A stretch of 64,000 bases of DNA from Companilactobacillus keshanensis (GTDB lineage Bacteria; Bacillota; Bacilli; Lactobacillales; Lactobacillaceae), in contig NZ_RHOS01000005.1 in NCBI RefSeq assembly GCF_003946205.1, forward strand, positions 62,001 through 126,000. The letters are read 5' to 3'. The notes under the pieces are model-generated. The model was not told the DNA's origin and ran no database searches. It saw nothing but the letters and a program-made list of their open reading frames with translations. How positions within the stretch are numbered: the stretch's first letter is position 1; each line of letters opens with the position of its first letter. The position numbers were made by a program, and so were the translations under genes. This document shows positions 8,804 through 17,559 of this stretch, in pieces.

Positions 8804-10888
8804 TTATTTTTGAATGTCCTCTTCGTAATCCCCATTAGGACAGATAATTTGACGTCCGCCTTTAACCTTCTTTTCAACTAAGTAGTGACCATCTTTTGGA
8901 CAATCACGGCCAACAGGCTTATCCCATGATACAAAATCACAGTCTGGATATCTGGAACAACCGTAGAAAATACGATTCTTCTTAGATTTTCTTTCAATAA
9001 CTTGTCCCTTCTTACACTTAGGACAAACTACACCGATCTCTTTAACGATAGGCTTTGTGTTACGACAATCTGGGAAACGTGAGCATGCATAAAACTTACC
9101 GTAGCGTCCCATCTTAATAACCATTGGTGCTCCACAGATATCACAATCCATACCTGCTGGTTCATCTTTGATTTGAACTTTTTCGATTTTAGTTTCAGCA
9201 GACTCAAGTTCCTTAGCAAACGGTTTGTAGTAACTATCAACAACTTTGACCCAGTTTTCTTTACCTTCTTCGATCTCATCAAGTTCATCTTCAAGATGAG
9301 CTGTAAAGTCGATATTAACGATATCTGGGAAGTAATCTTGAATTAAGTTATCAACGATCTCACCTAGTTCAGTAGGCTCAAAACTTTTACCATTTAATTT
9401 TACATAATAACGTCTTTGAATTGTATCAATTGTTGGAGCGTATGTAGATGGACGTCCAACACCATTTTCTTCCAAAGCCTTAACAAGTGAAGCTTCAGTG
9501 AATCTTGCGGGCGGCTGTGTGAAATGTTGTGCCGGATTATTAGCCTGCAACGTAGCCTGATCATTCTCAACCAATTCTGGCAAAATATTATCTTTTTTGT
9601 TTGATTCAGCAGTACTTTGGTAAACCTTACGATATCCAGCAAATTTCATTTTTGAACCGTTAGCTCTAAACTTAACTCCATTTTGAGTTAAATCAACTGC
9701 CATCGTATCGTAAACGGCTGGTGTCATTTGACTGGCAACAAAACGTGACCAGATCAATTCATATAAACGATATTGATCACGACTAAGGATATCTTTTAGT
9801 GACTTAGGTGTGCGAAAAACTGATGAAGGTCTGATGGCCTCATGAGCATCTTGTGCACCCTCCTGGTTCTTATCTTGACGCTTCTTTACAGCGGCGAATG
9901 GTTCGCCATATTCCTCATGGATGAAGTCAGATGCTTCAACTTGGGCTACTTTAGAAATACGTTTTGAATCAGTACGCATATAAGTTATCAGACCAACCGT
10001 TCCTTCTTTACGGCCTAAGTTGATTCCTTCATACAATTGTTGAGCAACCATCATGGTTTTTCTTGTCTTGTAATTCAAACGACGGTTAGCTTCTTGCTGA
10101 AGGGAACTAGTTGTGAATGGAGCAGCGGGTAAACGCTTACGTTCTTTCTTAGAAACCTTCTCAACAATAAAGTCTTCGTTTTTATCTACACGAGCTAAGA
10201 CATCTTTAACTTGATCATTATTCTTTAATTCGAGCTTTTTACCATCAACACCATAGAAATTAGCATTGAAGACATCTTTACCATGCTTAAAAGTTGATTC
10301 GATCGACCAGTATTCTTCGGGAATAAATTTTTTGATCGACTTCTCTCGTTCGATAACTAGCTTCAAAGCAATAGACTGTACACGTCCGGCACTAAGTCCT
10401 TTTTTAACTTTTGCCCAAAGAATTGGGGAAATTGAATATCCAACGATTCTGTCCAGAACACGTCTAGCTTGCTGAGCATCAACCAAATTCATATCAATAC
10501 TACGCGGTGACTTAAACGCCTGTTTAACAGTATCCTTAGTGATTTCGTTAAATACAACACGATTTTTATCTGCAGAATCAAGACCTAACAAATGAGAAAC
10601 ATGCCATGCAATGGCTTCTCCTTCACGATCCGGATCGGCTGCCAGATAAACTCTTTTGGCCTTTTTAGCCTCTTTCTTTAAATCTTTGATGACCGGACCT
10701 TTACCACGAATAGAAATATATTTTGGTGTATAGTCATGATCAAAATCGATTCCCATTTGACTCTTTGGTAGATCACGAACATGTCCCAAACTTGCTACAA
10801 CGTGATAATTACGTCCTAAATACTTTTCAATTGTTTTTGCCTTTGACGGTGATTCTACGATCACCAGGTTCTTTTGTTTTGATGGCAC
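8804..10888 (-). CDS. topA: DNA topoisomerase I
   Basis: Type IA topoisomerase that relaxes negative supercoils, 694 residues. The N-terminal TOPRIM domain starts [17 protein letters not shown], with the acidic [12 protein letters not shown] near residue 115. The catalytic tyrosine is in [10 protein letters not shown] near residue 300. Two C-terminal zinc fingers are intact (CDICGAP...CSRFPDC and CPKCKKG...CSRYPDC); a third ribbon has lost two cysteines (CPKDGHYL...CPNGDYEE). The GTG start at 10888 follows AAAGGAG with eight bases of spacing. It has its own promoter between dprA and itself and runs directly into xerC. Confidence 0.96.
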   Translation of the reverse strand: MPSKQKNLVIVESPSKAKTIEKYLGRNYHVVASLGHVRDLPKSQMGIDFDHDYTPKYISIRGKGPVIKDLKKEAKKAKRVYLAADPDREGEAIAWHVSHLLGLDSADKNRVVFNEITKDTVKQAFKSPRSIDMNLVDAQQARRVLDRIVGYSISPILWAKVKKGLSAGRVQSIALKLVIEREKSIKKFIPEEYWSIESTFKHGKDVFNANFYGVDGKKLELKNNDQVKDVLARVDKNEDFIVEKVSKKERKRLPAAPFTTSSLQQEANRRLNYKTRKTMMVAQQLYEGINLGRKEGTVGLITYMRTDSKRISKVAQVEASDFIHEEYGEPFAAVKKRQDKNQEGAQDAHEAIRPSSVFRTPKSLKDILSRDQYRLYELIWSRFVASQMTPAVYDTMAVDLTQNGVKFRANGSKMKFAGYRKVYQSTAESNKKDNILPELVENDQATLQANNPAQHFTQPPARFTEASLVKALEENGVGRPSTYAPTIDTIQRRYYVKLNGKSFEPTELGEIVDNLIQDYFPDIVNIDFTAHLEDELDEIEEGKENWVKVVDSYYKPFAKELESAETKIEKVQIKDEPAGMDCDICGAPMVIKMGRYGKFYACSRFPDCRNTKPIVKEIGVVCPKCKKGQVIERKSKKNRIFYGCSRYPDCDFVSWDKPVGRDCPKDGHYLVEKKVKGGRQIICPNGDYEEDIQK

Positions 10889-10933
10889 GCAAAGTGCTCC
10901 TTTCTGAATGAATCAATTAGAAAACTGTCCAAT

Positions 10934-10962
10934 ATATTAAGTATAGATTCCTGATTTGTCAA
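10934..10962 (-). promoter_or_regulatory. topA promoter
   Basis: Minus-strand TTGACA (10962-10957), 17 bases, then TAATAT (10939-10934): a near-consensus vegetative promoter about 45 bases upstream of the topA GTG, allowing topA expression independent of dprA. Confidence 0.8.
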
Positions 10963-10998
10963 TTCAAATGATACATTTTATTATTCATTTAACAAAGA

Positions 10999-11820
10999 TT
11001 ATTTTAAAATATCAACATTTAAAAGTGGTATTGCTCCATCAAAGATCAATTGATTACAGCCATCTGAGAGTTCAGAATCCACTCTCCCAGGAACAGCATA
11101 AATCTCACGATTATTTTCTAAAGCAAGGCCCGCCGTTATCAAAGCTCCACTACGGATCTTAGCTTCAACGACAATTAACTTTTGACTTATACCTGCAATA
11201 ATACGATTACGTTGCGGAAAATGCCAAGGATTTGCAAAACTATCTGGTGGATATTCGCTCAAAACTAATCCATAGTTGGCAATTTGTCTCTGTAATCCCT
11301 GATTATTACGAGGATAAAAACGATTTAATCCGGTGCCAATAACCGCAATAGTATTGCCGCCGTTGGCTACGGCACAGCGTTGAGACCGTCCATCGATCCC
11401 ATTTGCTAAACCGCTCACAATAGTATAACGGTCAATTAAGTTTGGTACAAGACCATCAACACAGCTTATGCCATAATTACTAGCCGATCTTGATCCAACT
11501 ATTGCAATCTTTTTAGTTTTCAAAAGTTCGATCCGACCTTGATAAAACAAAAGTGCTGGCGGATTATAAATCTCCCGTAAACTTTCAGGATATTCATCAC
11601 TTAAATAATTTATTGCTCGAATATTTTTAGTATCCAGACTCTTAAATAATAGAAGGAACTGATCAAATTCTTTCGTTGACCGACTTTCTTTAATAACTTT
11701 AAGGGTATCCGATTCTAGATTAGCACTTTTTATAGATTTTTTTATAACTTTTAACATATCCTGATTTGAAACTAAATTAGTTAATCGAAACTTGATCAAA
11801 ATTTTTGTCAATTTATCCAT
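10999..11820 (-). CDS. dprA: DNA processing protein DprA
   Basis: Loads RecA on incoming single-stranded DNA during natural transformation. At 273 residues it is slightly short and consists of an N-terminal helical region plus the Rossmann-like DprA/Smf domain: AIVGSRSASNYG, VSGLANGIDG, GGNTIAVIGTGLNRFYP, LSEYPPDS and FPQRNRIIAG. The C-terminal winged-helix domain of longer DprA proteins is absent. It lies between rnhB and topA. A hairpin immediately upstream includes the only plausible ribosome site, so expression may be controlled there. Confidence 0.93.
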   Translation of the reverse strand: MDKLTKILIKFRLTNLVSNQDMLKVIKKSIKSANLESDTLKVIKESRSTKEFDQFLLLFKSLDTKNIRAINYLSDEYPESLREIYNPPALLFYQGRIELLKTKKIAIVGSRSASNYGISCVDGLVPNLIDRYTIVSGLANGIDGRSQRCAVANGGNTIAVIGTGLNRFYPRNNQGLQRQIANYGLVLSEYPPDSFANPWHFPQRNRIIAGISQKLIVVEAKIRSGALITAGLALENNREIYAVPGRVDSELSDGCNQLIFDGAIPLLNVDILK

Positions 11821-11822
11821 AA

Positions 11823-11862
11823 TAAAAACACCGCTTTCTTAAAATAAATTACGAAAGCAGTG
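11823..11862 (-). terminator. Hairpin between rnhB and dprA (terminator or ribosome-site sequestering)
   Basis: Minus-strand arms CACTGCTTTC and GAAAGCGGTG (one mismatch pair) are followed by TTTTTATT and then the dprA ATG. It looks like a Rho-independent terminator, but its 3' arm also holds GGTG, the best Shine-Dalgarno for dprA. Confidence 0.65.
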
Positions 11863-11863
11863 C

Positions 11864-12634
11864 TTAATAAATTTTATTAATCTGTTTTACCGGCGAAAAA
11901 CTCAAACGATGGATCGGTGTACGACCATACTTTTCAAGTGCTAATAAGTGTTCTTTAGTCCCATATCCATCATTATGAACGAAATTAAATTCCGGATATA
12001 TCCTTGCATACATATTCATTAAATGGTCACGAGCAACTTTCGCCACGATACTGGCAGCACCAATACTCAATGATTTAGAATCGCCCTTGTACAGCTTAGT
12101 TTGGCCAATTTCAACTGGTATAGTCATAGCATCGACAAGAATATGATCTGGTTTAACATACAAGCCATCAATAGCCCGTTTCATGACGAGTTCAGTCGCA
12201 TGGTAAATATTCTCTCTATCGATCATCTCAGGACTACCAACACCAATACTGATATCAACCGCCTGCTCACAAATCTGACGATAGAGTTCTTCACGCTTTT
12301 TAGCAGATAATTTTTTTGAGTCATCGACTTCATAAAGTGTACTATCGGTCGGCAAAATAACCGCTGCTGTGACAACGGGACCAGCTAAGGGTCCTCTTCC
12401 CACTTCATCAACACCGGCTACTAATAAATCATGATCCCAAAAAGCTTTTTCGTACTGCTTTTTAGATTCAAACTTTGCGAGTAATTCTGACCTTTTGATT
12501 CTCCTTTTTTCGAACTGAATCAACAACTTCTGAACTCCAGCTCTGGAATCAGTTTGTAAGTCCTTTAGTTGTTTTGCGCTCACACCATCTTCAAGTAGTT
12601 CTTTAACATCTTTGATGGTCAAGCTATTCTTCAT
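11864..12634 (-). CDS. rnhB: Ribonuclease HII
   Basis: Endonuclease that removes ribonucleotides and RNA primers from RNA:DNA hybrids, 256 residues. The signature GVDEVGRGPLAGPVVTAAVIL-type block carries the first catalytic Asp-Glu pair; later acidic residues are in DDSKKLS and ILVDAM. An N-terminal extension of about 80 residues is typical of Gram-positive RNase HII. The ATG at 12634 (MKNSLTIKDV) is chosen because AGGTGA lies five bases before it, inside the end of rbgA; upstream in-frame starts lack this. It overlaps the end of rbgA by 11 bases, suggesting translational coupling. Confidence 0.94.
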   Translation of the reverse strand: MKNSLTIKDVKELLEDGVSAKQLKDLQTDSRAGVQKLLIQFEKRRIKRSELLAKFESKKQYEKAFWDHDLLVAGVDEVGRGPLAGPVVTAAVILPTDSTLYEVDDSKKLSAKKREELYRQICEQAVDISIGVGSPEMIDRENIYHATELVMKRAIDGLYVKPDHILVDAMTIPVEIGQTKLYKGDSKSLSIGAASIVAKVARDHLMNMYARIYPEFNFVHNDGYGTKEHLLALEKYGRTPIHRLSFSPVKQINKIY

Positions 12635-13478
12635 AGAACTCACCTGGAACATCAAAAGTGATTCGTCCAAATCTCAATTTTCTGACATCATTGATAATCT
12701 TGCGGGATGCCTTGTCGTAATCATCTTTGTAACCGAATTTCTTAGTCAAATTCATCAACAATTCAGGAGTTGTACTATTATACAGATCCGTTCGATCGAT
12801 CTCATAGGCGTCCATCAATTCATCTATATAGTAAGTTTCCATGAAGTTCAAAGCATATATTGCAACGTCATCAGGAGAATAGATTTTATCCTTAATTGCA
12901 CCTGATAAGGCAAGTTTCATACCAACTTTAGGATCATCAATCTTAGGCCAAAGAATACCTGGAGTATCCAATAGATCAATCCCTAAATCCGTCTTCAACC
13001 AATTTTGATTCTTAGTAACTCCTGGTCTATTCCCAGTGACGGCAACATTTTTGCCAACAATTCGATTCAAAATAGTTGATTTACCAACATTAGGAATTCC
13101 GATACACATTGCCTTGATTCGATAGTTTTTGACTCCATTTGCTTCATACTTTGCAATTTTATCTGATAATTCACCACGAATAAGGTCTTTTAATTTACCT
13201 AGACCTTTATTGTGTTTGGCATCTAGTTCAACTGACTTAGTACCCTCTTGTTCAAAATTAACTTTCCAATCTTTAGTTCTTTTAGGATCAGCCAGATCAG
13301 ATTTATTTAAAATAATAATGTGCTTTTTCTGATCAATTATCTGTTCCAAAACAGGATTTCTAGAAGAAAATGGTAATCTTGCATCAACAATTTCCAACAC
13401 AATATCGACCATTTTTAGACGATCTTGGACTTGATTTTTTGCTTTATTCATATGTCCCGGATACCACTGCATCACCAT
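12624..13478 (-). CDS. rbgA: Ribosome biogenesis GTPase RbgA (YlqF)
   Basis: Circularly permuted GTPase needed for late 50S subunit maturation, 284 residues. The G motifs appear in permuted order: G4 NKSDLAD near residue 58, then G1 GIPNVGKST near 127, then G3 DTPG near 172. The C-terminal domain contacts the ribosome. The ATG at 13478 follows AGGTGA with six bases of spacing. It heads the rbgA-rnhB pair, a conserved neighbour arrangement in Bacillota. Confidence 0.95.
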   Translation of the reverse strand: MVMQWYPGHMNKAKNQVQDRLKMVDIVLEIVDARLPFSSRNPVLEQIIDQKKHIIILNKSDLADPKRTKDWKVNFEQEGTKSVELDAKHNKGLGKLKDLIRGELSDKIAKYEANGVKNYRIKAMCIGIPNVGKSTILNRIVGKNVAVTGNRPGVTKNQNWLKTDLGIDLLDTPGILWPKIDDPKVGMKLALSGAIKDKIYSPDDVAIYALNFMETYYIDELMDAYEIDRTDLYNSTTPELLMNLTKKFGYKDDYDKASRKIINDVRKLRFGRITFDVPGEFYEE

Positions 13479-13488
13479 AAATATTCAC

Positions 13489-13713
13489 CTATTTCCTATC
13501 TGTGTCTTGGTATTTAGCATAAACTTCATCAAAGATAGTCATGCTGGGCAAATAGCCCGCGTTTAATTCTAAATATTCAGAGATTTTCTCGTAATCCTGC
13601 TCCTGCTTAGGAAAGGATTGATCACGGAAAGCATTGTTAGCAAATTCTGCATCTGGTTCAACGCTTTCAGCATTCCTCTGAGTCATTAAAAATTCGTAAA
13701 AACTTCGCCTCAT
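13489..13713 (-). CDS. YozE family protein (SAM-like fold)
   Basis: Small 74-residue protein matching the YozE_SAM_like family: MRRSFYEFLMTQR at the start, FANNAFRDQSFPK in the middle and YLELNAGYL near the end. B. subtilis YozE is a small helical protein of unknown function. It lies 11 bases from both its neighbours, suggesting an operon running from the esterase gene through to rbgA. Confidence 0.85.
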   Translation of the reverse strand: MRRSFYEFLMTQRNAESVEPDAEFANNAFRDQSFPKQEQDYEKISEYLELNAGYLPSMTIFDEVYAKYQDTDRK

Positions 13714-13724
13714 ATTTTAGTCCT

Positions 13725-14315
13725 TTACTGATTTTTAGTTATTTCTTCATTCATAACTAAGAAAGATAATTTATCACGCTTTAAATCAATTTTCTTAGCT
13801 CTAATGCCATATCCATCTTTTGTTGTAAACTTAGTGAATTTTAATAGAATTGTCTTATCGCTACCATTAACACTGACCCAATCAGGGACCTTGAAACTGT
13901 TCTTAATATAATTCATAACAAAAGTTATTGGTAATGATAGGTCACCAATTTTTAATTTCTTAGCTTTTAGTAATACATCCCCATTAGTTTTAGCATAAGG
14001 CTGCATAACTAAATTAAAATGGATCTTTGAGCCCAAGAATGCAATGGCCCCAGTTAATTCGGCATCTTTTTTCAATTTCAATTGATACTGTGTTTTACCA
14101 TCGTTTAATGTATTTTTCAAGTAATACTGTGCCATTTTGTTGGCCTCAGTCTTGTTCATATTAACAGTAAATACTCGATCACTTGAATCGATTTTTGAGG
14201 TTACCTTGTAAGTTTCATCAGGTGCACTCATAACCTTGGTTCCAATTATACCTAAACCTACTACTAAAATTGCTACTAAAGCAATAAATGCATATTTCCA
14301 GTAATTCTTTTTCAT
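13725..14315 (-). CDS. YpmS/DUF2140 family membrane-anchored protein
   Basis: 196 residues: a lysine-bearing N-terminus, one transmembrane segment at about residues 7-27 (YAFIALVAILVVGLGIIG) and an extracellular domain resembling DUF2140/YpmS of B. subtilis. Function is unknown. Its ATG overlaps the stop codon of the upstream SGNH esterase by one base (TAATG), an arrangement like ypmR-ypmS in B. subtilis, so the two probably act together at the outer membrane face. Confidence 0.8.
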   Translation of the reverse strand: MKKNYWKYAFIALVAILVVGLGIIGTKVMSAPDETYKVTSKIDSSDRVFTVNMNKTEANKMAQYYLKNTLNDGKTQYQLKLKKDAELTGAIAFLGSKIHFNLVMQPYAKTNGDVLLKAKKLKIGDLSLPITFVMNYIKNSFKVPDWVSVNGSDKTILLKFTKFTTKDGYGIRAKKIDLKRDKLSFLVMNEEITKNQ

Positions 14316-15175
14316 TATTTAATCAGCCAATCTTTCGTTGTTTTACTTACTTCATCGAAAACTTTTTCAGTCATCATATCATAACCGGTACCATTTGGAT
14401 GGAAATGATCCTCCTTATAAAGGTATGGATTGATTCCGGTTTTTTTAGCTTTTTTATCAACTTCTTTAGTTTGATATAGATTATTAATATCAATGAAATA
14501 AGTCAATTTTTCTTCACTTGCCACCTGTGCTGAAGCCTTGTTCCAATTTATGAAAGCTGTTTTAGCATTTTTAACATTAGCAAGATAAATACTAAAAGGA
14601 TTATAAATACCTATTAAGTAAATCGGTGCATCACTATTATAGTATCTCAAATCATCCAATAAATTTTTTAATCGAGCATCAAATTGTTGCTCTTCAGCCA
14701 GAATATCCGACTCAGTTAAATCAATTCCCTTTTTCTGCAATAGATGCATAAAATCATTACCACCAACAGTTACAGTAATTATGTCTGCTTTAGGCAAATC
14801 TTCATGCATTTTTTTATCCGATTTGATCCTTGAAATAATCTGAGTGCTTGTATCACCTGAAACTCCATAATTATATGCAGAAGTTTTCACCTTATATTTA
14901 GCAGCAATTTTTCCCTTCAAACGAGTAACATATCCGCCACCGACTGATTTAGAATCACCAACACCTTGTGTCAACGAATCACCAACCGCAACAATATTGA
15001 TATGTGACTTGTTAGGATCAACTTTGACTTTCTTTTTTGCTTTTTTAAGTTTACCCTTTTTAATTACTTGTGCGGTTTCCTCACTATTTTGATTATTCAA
15101 AAAATAATAGCCTATTCCACCACCTATTAATAAAACGATTATTATTATTAATATCCAAATATTTCTTTTCTTCAT
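14315..15175 (-). CDS. SGNH/GDSL lipase-esterase family protein (YpmR-like), membrane-anchored
   Basis: Secreted or membrane-anchored hydrolase of 286 residues. A transmembrane segment (IWILIIIIVLLIGGGIG) at about residues 5-22 is followed by a lysine-rich linker and the SGNH fold: block I VAVGDSLTQG with the nucleophile Ser near residue 66, block III TVGGNDF, and block V DHFHPNGTGY with the catalytic Asp and His. The substrate is unknown. The ATG at 15175 is chosen; an in-frame TTG six codons upstream lies next to the upstream terminator and lacks a ribosome site. It is coupled to the DUF2140 gene. Confidence 0.85.
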   Translation of the reverse strand: MKKRNIWILIIIIVLLIGGGIGYYFLNNQNSEETAQVIKKGKLKKAKKKVKVDPNKSHINIVAVGDSLTQGVGDSKSVGGGYVTRLKGKIAAKYKVKTSAYNYGVSGDTSTQIISRIKSDKKMHEDLPKADIITVTVGGNDFMHLLQKKGIDLTESDILAEEQQFDARLKNLLDDLRYYNSDAPIYLIGIYNPFSIYLANVKNAKTAFINWNKASAQVASEEKLTYFIDINNLYQTKEVDKKAKKTGINPYLYKEDHFHPNGTGYDMMTEKVFDEVSKTTKDWLIK

Positions 15176-15190
15176 ATATAATCCATCTTT

Positions 15191-15231
15191 CAAAAAAGAG
15201 GGTAAGACAGAATTTATCTCTCACCCTCTTT
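15191..15231 (-). terminator. Terminator after degV gene
   Basis: Arms AAAGAGGGT and ACCCTCTTT around a 19-base loop, with a T run on the minus strand. It separates the DegV gene from the SGNH gene downstream. Confidence 0.8.
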
Positions 15232-15261
15232 GTATATAAATACGATCAAAGATCGTTATGT

Positions 15262-16104
15262 TTACTCTGTATAAAATTCAATGGCGAAAGCACCTGAACC
15301 AGCATGTGTGGCAATAACAGGACTTGTCACTCTAATTAGTAAAGGAACATCAGGAACGATTTCCTTGAGCTTTTCCTTCAATTCGTTAACATAGTCCAAC
15401 TTATCAACATATGAAATACCGATAGCCTTAATATTTTCAAGACTTTTAATTTCTTCCATGACATTGTTCATGTATTTTTCGATTGTCTTTCTACCACGAC
15501 CACGTTTAGCAATATCTAAACTATTATTCTTCAAAGTTAGAACAACATTAATATTTAATAGTGTTGATAGTGTGCTAGCAAAGCGGCTTAAACGTCCACC
15601 ACGCAAGATGTTTTCGATACTTGTAACACCCATATATAAACGAGTATCGTCACGAACCTTTTGGATAGCGGCCTTGATTTCTTCGATCGACTTGCCTTCT
15701 TTTGACAATTGAGCAGCCTTGATAACTTGAAATGCCAAAGCACGATCAGTAAATTCTGAATCGACCACTTCCATATGTTTGTCAGTCATTTCAGCAACTT
15801 GTCTGGCGGCATTAACAGTTCCACTGATAGCTTCGGTCATATTGATGGAGAGAATGTCAGTATAATCTTCCGGTACCGCATCAATGACCTTCATAAAGGT
15901 ACCAATTGATGGTTGCGAAGTTTTAGGCAATTCTTTTGAAGAATCCATTTCTCTAACAAACTCTTCACGCGTAATATCAACACCGTCAGTATAGGTGTTG
16001 TCATCGATATTAATCGTCAAAGGCACAACGCCAATGTCATACTTATCGATTTCCTCTGAAGTTATTTGAATTGATGAATCGGTGATGATTTTTACTTTAC
16101 TCAT
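15262..16104 (-). CDS. DegV family fatty-acid-binding protein
   Basis: 280-residue DegV protein. Family members bind long-chain fatty acids, and FakB-type members present the fatty acid to FakA kinase for phospholipid synthesis. Motifs seen: KIITDSSIQI at the start, the TSQPSIGTFM loop, SGTVNAA near residue 90, RGGRLSR near 168 and the C-terminal HAGSGAFAIEFYTE with the conserved His and Gly. It is flanked by terminators on both sides, so it is probably monocistronic. Which DegV subtype it is cannot be told from sequence alone. Confidence 0.9.
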   Translation of the reverse strand: MSKVKIITDSSIQITSEEIDKYDIGVVPLTINIDDNTYTDGVDITREEFVREMDSSKELPKTSQPSIGTFMKVIDAVPEDYTDILSINMTEAISGTVNAARQVAEMTDKHMEVVDSEFTDRALAFQVIKAAQLSKEGKSIEEIKAAIQKVRDDTRLYMGVTSIENILRGGRLSRFASTLSTLLNINVVLTLKNNSLDIAKRGRGRKTIEKYMNNVMEEIKSLENIKAIGISYVDKLDYVNELKEKLKEIVPDVPLLIRVTSPVIATHAGSGAFAIEFYTE

Positions 16105-16292
16105 TTTATCCCTCTTTCACGATATAGGGTTTCGCATTGTTTATTGGTTAAAGTATAACAGAAATTAATCAGAGTATTATACTGGTGCACCAAAGTTTTC
16201 AGCTATTTTATTTGTTAAAACATATTTTCTCAAATAAATATTAACATCACATATCATTATATTATACTTGCAACGAATATTGAAAATAAAAA

Positions 16293-16326
16293 TAAGCTCT
16301 TAACCAAATTTTAGTTAAGAACTTAA
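16293..16326 (-). terminator. Terminator after the acyltransferase locus
   Basis: Imperfect stem AAGCTCTTAAC / GTTAAGAACTT around a short loop, with U-rich sequence downstream on the minus strand. Confidence 0.7.
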
Positions 16327-16338
16327 AAATAATTTTTG

Positions 16339-17408
16339 TTAATTTATCTTGATTGGAACTTCTCTTTTGTTGAGTTTATGTCTATTAAGAATAATTGAAA
16401 TAACTTTAAAAATAATTGAACGTCCAATATCCATAAAATAGCAAACCGTCATGATCCCTAGTACAGCTATAAATCCATAAAAATTCATCTTGATTAAATT
16501 CGTAGTATTGCTAAAGGTAAAATAATTCCACATTTTGGTTAAAACAAAGATATTTTCAGTTATCAGATAAACCGCGAACATATGCTTAGCTACTTGATTG
16601 ATCACGCCATTGAAGTGTGCTTTAAATGTTATAAATATCAAAAATAATCCCAATGAACAGATCAGAGCAAAGAATCCTGTATAAATGTTTGTATAGCGAT
16701 TTTTAGAGAAGACAATATCATAGTACATTTTCCCATAAATTATCGCCAAATTAACAACGAATAAAACTATTCCAATGAGATAATTCCAATTGGATTTTTT
16801 AACAAACTTACGAATATAGAGTCCCACTAGGTAAGCTGTTATTAGGATTCCTAACCCAACTGACTCTGAAGCAACATTATTGTTGATTAATGGGAAAATA
16901 CTACATGAAGCAATCAAAATAACCAACAAATAGATAAATCTGCTTCGACTAAGATTTGCTACCGCTCTATTGATGTACGGTAAAAATAACATCAATAATA
17001 TATACGCTGTAACAAACCAATAATGATTGAAGGTCAACGGCATAATTGATTTCCAAATACTATAATTCTCTTTCAATGGCATTTTTAGATAAATTGCTAC
17101 AAGAAAAAATAATATGCTGTAAAAATAAAGTTGCGTATATATAGAAACCGCCTTCCTCAAAGTTCGTTTCTCATCATACTCCTTGCTTCCTAAGTAGTAG
17201 CCCGTGATCATTACGAATGCATAAACACCTATATCACCTAAAGGTAGATAGAAGAGTGAATAAAAAGCATCCGACAGCTGATTGTTAGCTATCAGAGCGT
17301 CGCTGCCCCCCCTTTGCTCCATAAGCTAAAGTGATGCAGCGTAATAAACAGCATGCTGACAATACGTAAAAATTCAATATTACTATTCCTCAAACGATTA
17401 GTATTCAT
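16339..17408 (-). pseudogene. Membrane acyltransferase (acyltransferase_3 family), split by a frameshift at a poly-G run
   Basis: Integral membrane acyltransferase, likely acting on a cell-surface polysaccharide. The 5' part starts with ATG at 17408, seven bases after GAGG, and reads the family N-terminus NSNIEFLRIVSMLF and the TLHHFS active-site His motif, then hits TGA about 39 codons in. The rest (16339 to about 17320) continues in another frame from DALIANNQLSDAFYS through ten or so hydrophobic segments. The frames meet at seven consecutive G (minus strand; C run at 17306-17312). Eight or five G would join them into a protein of about 356 residues. It could be a phase-variable gene, a recent pseudogene or an assembly error. 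A GTG/ATG-started downstream fragment alone would lack the catalytic His. Confidence 0.82.
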
Positions 17409-17530
17409 CAATAATCCTCAATCTTTAAATTAAGAAAAACTTTATCATATTGAATACAGTAAAAATATTGACGGATTGACAAGCCATTTTTTTGAAATAA
17501 AAAGTATTTATATAATGATAAATCATACAC

Positions 17531-17559
17531 AAAAAAAGTACTGTCATCTGAACAGTACT
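17531..17559 (-). terminator. Terminator after the DinG-like gene
   Basis: AGTACTGT-N7-ACAGTACT hairpin with an eight-base perfect stem and a run of seven T on the minus strand; it overlaps the stop codon of the helicase gene. Confidence 0.9.
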
